Assembly: GCA_963742865.1 (NCBI GenBank)
Contig: CAVUNW010000035.1
Location: 62,001 to 126,000 of the forward strand
From: Bog-532 sp963742865
GTDB lineage: Bacteria; Actinomycetota; Actinomycetes; Streptosporangiales; Streptosporangiaceae
Reading direction: 5' to 3'
DNA: 64,000 nt
Shown: positions 28,588 through 35,766 of the stretch, piece after piece
How the letters are laid out: each line of letters opens with the position of its first letter
Numbering within the stretch: the first letter of the stretch is position 1
Notes under the pieces: model-generated
The model's database searches: none
What the model was told of the DNA's origin: nothing
The model's input: the letters and a program-made list of their open reading frames with translations, nothing else
Position numbers and translations under genes: made by a program

Positions 28588-31113
28588 ATGAGGGACATGG
28601 TTGCAGCTACCGAGTTGGCCCAGGCAGCGGCGACACCGCTGCTGTCCGTGTCCGGCCTCGGGGTCTCGTTCGGGTCCCTGCGGGCCCTGGACGAGGTGAA
28701 CTTCACCGTCCGCCCGGGTGAGCTCGTCGCCCTGGCTGGTGAGAACGGCGCCGGCAAGACGACGCTGGTCCGGTGCATCGCCGGCGATATCACCCCCTCT
28801 CGCGGCGAGATCTTCATTTCCGGTCGCCGGGTCGGCGCGGACCCGGCCGCCGTGGCCCGGCAGGGCGTCGCCGTCGTCTGGCAGGACCTGGCCCTGTGCG
28901 ACAACCTGGATATCGCGGCCAACGTCCTGCTCGGCCGGGAGACGCGGCGGATGATCTTCTCCGACAGCCGCTTCCACGCCGCCGCGGCGTCGCTGCTGGA
29001 CAGCCTCGGTATCCCGATCCAGAACACCGCCCGCCGGGTCGCCTCCCTGTCGGGCGGCCAGCGGCAGCTGGTGGCCGTGGCCCGGGCCATGGGCAGCAAG
29101 CCGCGGCTGCTGGCGCTCGACGAGCCCACCGCCTCGCTCGGGGTCATGGAGGCGGCGCAGGTCGAGGAGCTGATCGCCGGGCTGCGGGAGAAGGGCACGA
29201 CGATCCTGCTCGCCTGCCACGACATCGACCAGATGTTCCGGCTGGCCGACCGGATCCTGGTGCTGCGGCAAGGCCGGGTCGTCGCCGACCTCGATCCGCT
29301 GAGCACCCACCCGGACGACGTGGTGGCCCTGCTGTCCGGACAGCCGGTGGACTCCACCGCGCGCCGCCAGCTGACCCGGCTGCACGGCCTCGCCGACCGG
29401 CTGGTGTCGGCCGATCCCTCGTCCAGCCTCTCGCTGATCCTGTCCGCGCTCGGCGCGGCCCTCGGCACGGAACAGCTGTGCATCCATCTGGTCCGGGACC
29501 AGCGGCTGATCTGCGCCGCCTCGCTCGGGTTCGCTCCGGGGCAGCTCGCCACGTGGGCGCAACTGCCCTTCGGGGCGGCGGGCGGCCCGGTCGGCCTGGC
29601 GGCGCTGTCGGAGAAGCCGGTCATCGAGGAAAACGTGCGGGCCAGCACGGCCTGGCTGCCGTTCACCGACCTGGCGCGGATCACCGGAGTCGCGAGTTCC
29701 TGGTCGGTTCCGGTGGCCGGCCCAGGCGGGCTCAGCGGCGTCATCACAGTCTTCCGGCCGCGGACCGGCCTGCCGCAGCGCCAGGAGCTTCAGCTGGTCA
29801 CCCTGTACGCCGGGTACGCGGCCAGCACGGTGGAGCGTGACCGGCTGCTGGAACAGGCCACCGCGCGCAACCGGGTCCTGGAGACGATCCGCGAGATGCT
29901 GGAGAACCTGGCGGGACCGATCCCGGTCACCAACGGGCTCGTCATCGCCGTCCAGGCGCTGCGGCACGGCCTGCAAGCCGACGAGGTCGCACTGGTGACC
30001 CGGCCCGACGGGGAAGGCCCCCGGTGGCGTGCCTTCGCCGGGCCCCCGGGCGGTGACCCCGCAACCGCGTCCCCCGCCGTGCGGGCCGCCGCGGATTCGT
30101 TCCTGGCCGGGGACACCGGTAACGGCGGCGCGCGGCAGCTGACCAGCAGCCAGGGGCGCCGGGTACGCGTCGTGCCCTTCACCGCGGCGAGCGGCCTGGC
30201 CGCGCTGGTCGCGAGCTGGAAGCAGCCCAGCGCCGGCAAAGCCGCCCAGGAGGAGAACGACCTGATGGAAGACGCCGCGCATTCGCTGCGGCTCGCGCTG
30301 GACCGGGAGGAGGCCGGACTGGCCCATCAGGAGGCCGCCGCGCTGCGCCGGTCCGGGGAGCTGCAGCGGGACTTCCTGTCCCGGCTGAGCCACGAGCTGC
30401 GCACCCCGCTGACCGCGATCCGCGGCTACGCGTCCAGTCTCATGCAGCCGGACGTGACCTGGGACCGGGACTCCCAGGACCGCTTCCTCGACCGCATCGC
30501 GGCCGAGTCGGCCCGCCTCGGGCGGCTGGTCGACGACCTCCTCGACTTCTCCACCATCGAGTCGGGCCTCATGCGCCTGCAGCCGGACTGGTGCGACATA
30601 CCGCTGGTGCTCCAGGCGGCCATCGCGTGCCTGCCGCCGGCGGATACGGCCGCCGTCTCGGTCGAGTGCGCGGCGGAGCTCCCGGTGGTCTGGGCCGATC
30701 ACGACCGGCTGGAACAGGTATTCGTCAACCTGATCAACAACGCGGTCGGGCATAACCCGCCGGGTACCCGCGTCCTGGTCACCGCGGACAACGCAGCGCC
30801 GTCGGAGATCTCGATCAGCGTGACCGACGACGGCGCCGGCATACCCGATGATCTGGCCGCCGCCCCGTTCGAGACGGGACGCCGGCGGCGGACCCGGACC
30901 GGCGGCGCCGGGCTCGGCCTGTCCATCGCGCACGGCATCGTCCAGGCGCACGGCGGCCGCATCGAGCTGGAGCGGCTGGCGCGGGGCTCGCGCTTCCGCG
31001 TCGTGCTCCCGGTCGAGGCAGCCGAGCACGTCACCGAGACTGGAGAGCATCGCCTGACCGACGTGGCGGCCCTGGTACCCGGCGCCGCCCAGGGAGGAAA
31101 CCACCGTGGCTGA
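28588..31113 (+). CDS. ABC-transporter ATPase fused to GAF domains and a histidine kinase
   Basis: An 841-residue fusion. Residues 18-255 are a complete CUT2-type ATPase: Walker A G-E-N-G-A-G-K-T-T (51-59), Q-loop Gln99, signature L-S-G-G-Q (154-158), Walker B with Asp178-Glu179, H-loop His211. Residues about 285-420 and 440-590 look like two GAF domains. HisKA follows (S-H-E-L-R-T-P, His602), then HATPase (N-L-I-N-N-A near 714-719; G-A-G-L-G-L-S at 773-779). There is no membrane segment. The next gene is its OmpR-type regulator (8-nt overlap), followed by a sugar binding protein, a second ATPase and a permease. The reading frame is continuous, so the fusion is not a frameshift artefact. It may sense transporter state and signal to the regulator. 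Start ATG 28588, or 28597. Confidence 0.92.
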   Translation: MRDMVAATELAQAAATPLLSVSGLGVSFGSLRALDEVNFTVRPGELVALAGENGAGKTTLVRCIAGDITPSRGEIFISGRRVGADPAAVARQGVAVVWQDLALCDNLDIAANVLLGRETRRMIFSDSRFHAAAASLLDSLGIPIQNTARRVASLSGGQRQLVAVARAMGSKPRLLALDEPTASLGVMEAAQVEELIAGLREKGTTILLACHDIDQMFRLADRILVLRQGRVVADLDPLSTHPDDVVALLSGQPVDSTARRQLTRLHGLADRLVSADPSSSLSLILSALGAALGTEQLCIHLVRDQRLICAASLGFAPGQLATWAQLPFGAAGGPVGLAALSEKPVIEENVRASTAWLPFTDLARITGVASSWSVPVAGPGGLSGVITVFRPRTGLPQRQELQLVTLYAGYAASTVERDRLLEQATARNRVLETIREMLENLAGPIPVTNGLVIAVQALRHGLQADEVALVTRPDGEGPRWRAFAGPPGGDPATASPAVRAAADSFLAGDTGNGGARQLTSSQGRRVRVVPFTAASGLAALVASWKQPSAGKAAQEENDLMEDAAHSLRLALDREEAGLAHQEAAALRRSGELQRDFLSRLSHELRTPLTAIRGYASSLMQPDVTWDRDSQDRFLDRIAAESARLGRLVDDLLDFSTIESGLMRLQPDWCDIPLVLQAAIACLPPADTAAVSVECAAELPVVWADHDRLEQVFVNLINNAVGHNPPGTRVLVTADNAAPSEISISVTDDGAGIPDDLAAAPFETGRRRRTRTGGAGLGLSIAHGIVQAHGGRIELERLARGSRFRVVLPVEAAEHVTETGEHRLTDVAALVPGAAQGGNHRG

Positions 31114-31810
31114 TCCGGCCGCCAACACCCGCGTCCTGGTGGTGGAGGACGACCCCAACATCGTCGACCTGATCCGGTCGAACCTGGCCGTGCGCGGCTT
31201 CGACACCGTGGTCTCGCAGGACGGGATGCGGGTCCTCAAGCTGCTGGAGACCGAGGATCCGGACATCGTGCTGCTCGACCTGATGCTGCCCGAGGCCGAC
31301 GGCTTCGAGCTGTGCCGGCAGATCCGCGAGCGATCGCTGGTCGGGATCATCGTGGTCTCCGCGCGCGGCGGCGAGCGTGACAAGGTGACCGCGCTCAACA
31401 TGGGCGCCGACGACTACCTGACCAAGCCGTTCAGCATCGAGGAACTGCTGGCCCGCATCGCCGCCACGCTGCGCCGGACCCGGCCGGCCGTGCTGCCCGA
31501 GCCGCAGGCACCGGTGGTCGTCGCAGGAGACATCACCATCGACCTGGCCCGGCAGCAGGTGACCAGGCTCGGGCAGCCGGTGCACCTGACGCCCACGGAG
31601 TTCGCCTTGCTGCGGGAGCTGGCCACCAACCGCGGGAAGCTGCTGACGCACTCGCACCTGCTGCGCCGCGTATGGGGTCATGGATATGAAACCGAGACCG
31701 AATACGTCCGCGTCTACGTGCGCCGCCTGCGGGCGAAATTGGAGGTCGAGGGCGGCGAGCCGCTGATCCTCACCCAGCCGCGGGCGGGCTACCGCTTTGC
31801 GCCGGAGTAA
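31106..31810 (+). CDS. OmpR/PhoB-family response regulator
   Basis: A 234-residue regulator. The receiver has acidic E-D-D near residue 14, phospho-acceptor Asp58 (L-L-D-L-M-L-P), Ser at V-V-S-A-R and Lys in T-K-P-F-S. The C-terminal winged helix ends with Y-V-R-V-Y-V-R-R-L-R-A-K-L-E and T-Q-P-R-A-G-Y-R-F, as in PhoB/KdpE. Its GTG overlaps the last 8 nt of the ABC-kinase gene, so it is the cognate partner. The GTTAA direct repeat upstream of the binding-protein gene is a candidate target. Confidence 0.93.
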   Translation: MADPAANTRVLVVEDDPNIVDLIRSNLAVRGFDTVVSQDGMRVLKLLETEDPDIVLLDLMLPEADGFELCRQIRERSLVGIIVVSARGGERDKVTALNMGADDYLTKPFSIEELLARIAATLRRTRPAVLPEPQAPVVVAGDITIDLARQQVTRLGQPVHLTPTEFALLRELATNRGKLLTHSHLLRRVWGHGYETETEYVRVYVRRLRAKLEVEGGEPLILTQPRAGYRFAPE

Positions 31811-31868
31811 CCACCTGGCGTCTTTCGCTCCGGTCTTGTTCACACTATTTTTATGACCGCACGGCGAT

Positions 31869-31901
31869 GTTAAGGGCGCGTTAATTCCCATAGGTTTATG
31901 G
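31869..31901. promoter_or_regulatory. Candidate response-regulator site before sugar-binding gene
   Basis: In the AT-rich 177-bp gap before 31988, GTTAA occurs twice 11 bp apart (31869 and 31880), one helical turn as in OmpR-type direct repeats. CCATA-GGTT-TATGG forms a small dyad at 31888-31901. The assignment is positional only. Confidence 0.35.
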
Positions 31902-31987
31902 TTTCGGTCAAAAGCTGAGTTCGCAGTGGCTCCCGTGCGGAAGGGCGCACAGTCGCACCCCTCACTGCGGACCCGCCTACAGTCGAG

Positions 31988-33220
31988 GTGATTTGTTTGA
32001 ATCTGTTGACCAGAATTAGCTGGACCTCAGCGGTTGCTATAACCGCTGGTGTCGCGCTTGCGGCATGTAGTAGCAGCAGCAGTAGCACGCCATCTTCGTC
32101 CGGCTCGAGTTCCAGTTCCAGTTCGGGCAGTACTCCGTCCGTTTCCGCTTCGTCATTTACCCGAGACTTCTCTGTTATGTCACAGCTGAAGCCGCTCGCG
32201 GCAAAGGGCAAGGGCAACGTTGCCGTGATTCTGCCGGACACGGTTACGTCAGCGCGTTACACCGAATTCGACGCGCCATACCTGACGAAGGCCCTTTCGA
32301 CCGCAGGCCTGACGTCGTCGCAGTTCTCCGTGGCCAACGCGCAGGGCAGCGACAGTACGCAGTTCACCGACGCCCAGGAGGCCATCACCAAGGGCGCGAC
32401 CGTGCTGGTCGTGGACCCGCTGGACTCCGGCACCGGGGCCAGGATCGAGTCCTACGCCAAGCAGCACGGCGTCGCGGTGATCGACTACGACCGGCTCACA
32501 CTCGGCGGCAGCCGCTCGTACTACGTCAGCTTCGACAACGTCAAGGTCGGCACGCTGATCGGCGACGGCCTGGTGAGCTGCGTCGCGGCCTGGAACGTGA
32601 AGAGCCCGCAGGTGCTCGTCATGAAGGGCGCGCCCACCGACAACAACGCCACCCTGTTCGCCCAGGGCTACAACGCCGTCCTGGCGACCAAGTTCTCCGG
32701 CGCCGGCTGGAAGAACGTCGGCCAGGCGGCCGGAACCTGGGACCCGCCGACCGCGGAGACCGAGTTCCAGCAGCAGTACACTGCCCACAAGACCATCAAC
32801 GCGGTGCTCGTGCCGAACGACGAGAACGCCGCGCCGATCATCCACTACCTGCAGTCGCTGAGCGTCAAGCCGAAGACCTTCCCGGTGACCGGGCAGGACG
32901 CCACGCTCGTCGGCCTGCAGAACATCCTCGCGGGTTACCAGTGCGGTACCGCGTACAAGCCCATCTACCTGGAGGCCCAGGCCGCCGCGGCCCTGGCCAT
33001 GTACCTGCGCGCCGGGGTCACCCCGCCGACGGCGCTGGCCAACGGCTCCGTCACCGACACGCAGACCAAGGCGAACGTCCCGTCGGTGCTGCTGACGCCG
33101 AAGTGGGTCACCCCGTCGAACATGAACAGCACGGTCATCGCGGACCAGTTCGTGTCGGCCAAGCAGCTGTGCGCCGGCAGCTACGCAAGCGACTGCACGG
33201 CCAACGGCATCACTCCATGA
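31988..33220 (+). CDS. Sugar ABC transporter substrate-binding lipoprotein (XylF-like)
   Basis: A 410-residue type-I periplasmic-binding-protein fold (Peripla_BP_4). The signal ends in a lipobox (L-A-A-C, cysteine about residue 27), followed by a long serine linker. Then come N-V-A-V-I-L-P-D-T, V-V-D-P-L-D-S-G-T-G and V-P-N-D-E-N-A-A-P, typical of xylose/ribose-type binders. The ligand is probably a pentose or similar sugar. Start GTG 31988; its ribosome-binding site (GAGG) is close. Permease and ATPase follow directly, and the sensor-ATPase and regulator precede it. Confidence 0.88.
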   Translation: MICLNLLTRISWTSAVAITAGVALAACSSSSSSTPSSSGSSSSSSSGSTPSVSASSFTRDFSVMSQLKPLAAKGKGNVAVILPDTVTSARYTEFDAPYLTKALSTAGLTSSQFSVANAQGSDSTQFTDAQEAITKGATVLVVDPLDSGTGARIESYAKQHGVAVIDYDRLTLGGSRSYYVSFDNVKVGTLIGDGLVSCVAAWNVKSPQVLVMKGAPTDNNATLFAQGYNAVLATKFSGAGWKNVGQAAGTWDPPTAETEFQQQYTAHKTINAVLVPNDENAAPIIHYLQSLSVKPKTFPVTGQDATLVGLQNILAGYQCGTAYKPIYLEAQAAAALAMYLRAGVTPPTALANGSVTDTQTKANVPSVLLTPKWVTPSNMNSTVIADQFVSAKQLCAGSYASDCTANGITP

Positions 33221-33254
33221 CAAAGGAATCCCGGCACCAGAACGGACGTGTTTG

Positions 33255-34217
33255 GTGACCACACCAAGCGCCGCCGACGGCGCCCGGCCCGCCTCATCAG
33301 GCGGCCGGGCGCCGTCTCCCGCGGCAGAGACCACGAACCCGGCCGGCCGCACCGACCAGGAGCCACCGCTGCTGGAACTGCGCGGCGTCGGCAAGAACTT
33401 CGGCCCCGTGCGGGCCCTGAGCGACATCGACCTGACGATCCCGGCCGGCCAGGTCACCGCGCTCGTCGGCGACAACGGCGCGGGAAAGTCAACCCTGATC
33501 AAGACCATCTCCGGCATCTGGCAGCCGGACCACGGCGAGATCCTCTGGCAGGGCCGCCCCGTGCACCTGCACAGCCCGAAGGCGGCCGCCGACCTCGGGA
33601 TCGCCACCGTCTACCAGGACCTCGCCCTGTGCGACAACCTGGACATCGTGCAGAACATGTTCCTCGGCCGCGAGCAGGTGAAGTACCTGCAGCTGGACGA
33701 GATCGGCATGGAACTCGCCGCCAAGCAAACGCTCGCCGACCTGTCGGTGGTGACGGTCCGCTCCATCCGCCAGCCGGTGGGCTCCCTGTCCGGCGGCCAG
33801 CGCCAGGCGGTCGCGGTGGCCAAGGCCGTGATGCAGCAGGCTCAGCTCGTAATCATGGACGAGCCCACGGCCGCGCTGGGCGTCACCCAGACCCGCGTGG
33901 TGCTGGAGCTCATCGAGCAGCTCTCCAGCCGTGGTATCGCGGTGCTGGTCATCTCGCACAACCTGAACGACGTTATCCAGGTCGCAGACCGGGTCGCGGT
34001 CCTGTACCTCGGCCGTCTCGCCTCCATCGCGCCCATCAGTGAGCTCGATACCGGGACGATCGTCGAGCTGATGACCACCGGCCGGTCCGGCCGCCTGGAC
34101 GAAGCCGGGGGCGAGCCCGCCCACGCCGCGAGCCGGCCAGGCACAGCTCCCAGCTCCCCCGCCGGTGGCACGCCCGGCAACGGGACGATGGGGCATCACA
34201 CAGGAGAGGCACCGTGA
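33255..34217 (+). CDS. Sugar ABC transporter ATP-binding protein (XylG-like, single domain)
   Basis: A 320-residue ATPase with one ABC domain rather than the two found in XylG/RbsA. Walker A is G-D-N-G-A-G-K-S-T, signature L-S-G-G-Q, Walker B V-I-M-D-E-P-T. The segment Y-Q-D-L-A-L-C-D-N-L-D-I is nearly identical to that of the ABC-kinase fusion (W-Q-D-L-A-L-C-D-N-L-D-I), so the two are close paralogues and could form a mixed dimer on the same permease. N- and C-terminal tails of about 40 residues are disordered. The stop overlaps the permease GTG (34214). Confidence 0.9.
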   Translation: MTTPSAADGARPASSGGRAPSPAAETTNPAGRTDQEPPLLELRGVGKNFGPVRALSDIDLTIPAGQVTALVGDNGAGKSTLIKTISGIWQPDHGEILWQGRPVHLHSPKAAADLGIATVYQDLALCDNLDIVQNMFLGREQVKYLQLDEIGMELAAKQTLADLSVVTVRSIRQPVGSLSGGQRQAVAVAKAVMQQAQLVIMDEPTAALGVTQTRVVLELIEQLSSRGIAVLVISHNLNDVIQVADRVAVLYLGRLASIAPISELDTGTIVELMTTGRSGRLDEAGGEPAHAASRPGTAPSSPAGGTPGNGTMGHHTGEAP

Positions 34218-35503
34218 GCACCGAAACTCACCAGCCACCGGCCGAGCCCGGCGACGACGTAGCCGCCGACGCGGCGCAGACGGCCGCTCCCGAGGTGATC
34301 GCCGGCTCCCTGGGCGAGTACCTACGGATCCTGGCCCGGCGCATCCGGAGCGGCGAGAGCGGCGCGCTGCCGGTCACCCTGGGCCTGATCGCCATCGTGA
34401 TCTACTTCCAGGTCCGCAACTCCCTCTTCCTGTCCCCGGGGAACCTGGTCAACCTGCTGATCCAGGGCTCGCCCTACATCATCCTGGGCATGGCGGAGGT
34501 CTGGGTCCTGCTGCTGGGCGAGATCGACCTGTCCGTCGGGTACAGCGGTGCCGTCTGCGCCGTGATCACCGCCTGGGCGGTATTCTCGGTGCCCTGGTGG
34601 GTGGCCATCCTGCTCGGGCTGGCCACCGGGGCCGTCATCGGCTCCATCTTCGGCCTCCTGATCACCAGGCTGGCGCTGCCGTCGTTCGTCGTGACCCTGG
34701 CCGGTCTGCTCGGCCTGCAGGGCCTGCTGATCCTGCTGGTGGCGCGCAGCGGCCACGGCCCCGGCGGTTCCATCCCGATCTCCAACTCGATCATCGACGG
34801 GCTGACCACCGGCAACCTCAGCCCGATCGCCGGGTGGATCGTGATGGTGGTCGTCGTGGCCGCCGCCGCGGCCATCCTGCTGCTGCGCGACCGCCAGCGC
34901 CGGGCCGCCGGCCTGGTCACGCCGCCGCTCAGTGTCACCGTGCTGAAGATCGTGGTCATGGCGGTGGCCGGCGTCGTGGTCGTCCTGGTCGGCAACGCCG
35001 ACCGGGGCGTCGGCCTGGTGTCGCTGCGCGGGGTCCCCTGGGTGGTGCTCATCGTGCTCGGGGTGCTCGTCATCTATACGATCGTGCTCGGGCGGACCCG
35101 CTTCGGCCGTTACATCTACGCGATCGGCGGCAACGCCGAGGCGGCCCGGCGAGCCGGCATCAGCCTGAACCTGATCCGGACGCTCGCCTTCACGCTGACC
35201 GGGGTGACCGCCGCCATCGCGGGCATCGTCCTGGCCTCGCGGCTGGGCTCGATCTCGACGAACACCGACGGCGGCCAGCTGGTGCTGTTCGCCGTGGCCG
35301 CGGCGGTCATCGGCGGAACGCACCTGTTCGGCGGGCACGGCAAGATGATCAACGCCCTCCTCGGTGGCCTCGTGGTGGCCGCGATCTACAACGGCCTCGG
35401 CCTGCTCGGCCTGAGCGCGGCCGCGACCTACATCGTGACCGCACTGGTCCTGCTCGCCGCCGTGACCATCGACGCCCTGTCCCAGCGCGGCCGAACGGCC
35501 TGA
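34214..35503 (+). CDS. Sugar ABC transporter permease (XylH-like)
   Basis: A 429-residue CUT2 permease with about ten membrane segments after a 60-residue cytosolic N-terminus. Conserved blocks include E-I-D-L-S-V-G-Y and R-Y-I-Y-A-I-G-G-N-A-E-A-A-R-R-A-G-I, the usual ATPase-contact (EAA-like) loop of XylH/RbsC proteins, and G-G-T-H-L-F-G-G. It is longer than RbsC because of an inserted cytosolic stretch near residues 215-235. Last gene of the operon; a strong terminator follows. Confidence 0.9.
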   Translation: MSTETHQPPAEPGDDVAADAAQTAAPEVIAGSLGEYLRILARRIRSGESGALPVTLGLIAIVIYFQVRNSLFLSPGNLVNLLIQGSPYIILGMAEVWVLLLGEIDLSVGYSGAVCAVITAWAVFSVPWWVAILLGLATGAVIGSIFGLLITRLALPSFVVTLAGLLGLQGLLILLVARSGHGPGGSIPISNSIIDGLTTGNLSPIAGWIVMVVVVAAAAAILLLRDRQRRAAGLVTPPLSVTVLKIVVMAVAGVVVVLVGNADRGVGLVSLRGVPWVVLIVLGVLVIYTIVLGRTRFGRYIYAIGGNAEAARRAGISLNLIRTLAFTLTGVTAAIAGIVLASRLGSISTNTDGGQLVLFAVAAAVIGGTHLFGGHGKMINALLGGLVVAAIYNGLGLLGLSAAATYIVTALVLLAAVTIDALSQRGRTA

Positions 35504-35525
35504 CCGCCCGGGTCCCATCCCAAGC

Positions 35526-35560
35526 CCCGCCGGCGCCCGCTCATCGCGGGCGCCGGCGGG
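35526..35560 (+). terminator. 15-bp perfect hairpin after sugar operon
   Basis: CCCGCCGGCGCCCGC pairs perfectly with its complement at 35546-35560 around a 5-nt loop, 23 bp after the permease stop. Confidence 0.85.
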
Positions 35561-35766
35561 CTTCGCGCATCTGGCGTCAATGGCGGACAGCAACTAACTC
35601 CGCGCAGAGGATTTTCATAGACAATCACGCGTTTTAGCTGCCCCCGCTCAGCCGGCGTTCAGCAAATCCTGATCAACGACGGCCACACTCAGTCGCCGGG
35701 CCCTCCTAACGGTGTCCCACAGCCAGCACGGGCGCTGGCTCCCCCTGCCGCACCGGAGGTTCGCTC

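Noticed and set aside
28480..31401. A 973-codon minus-strand open frame opposite the ABC-kinase gene
   Set aside because: Typical high-GC antisense shadow; the plus-strand frame has all motifs and codon bias.
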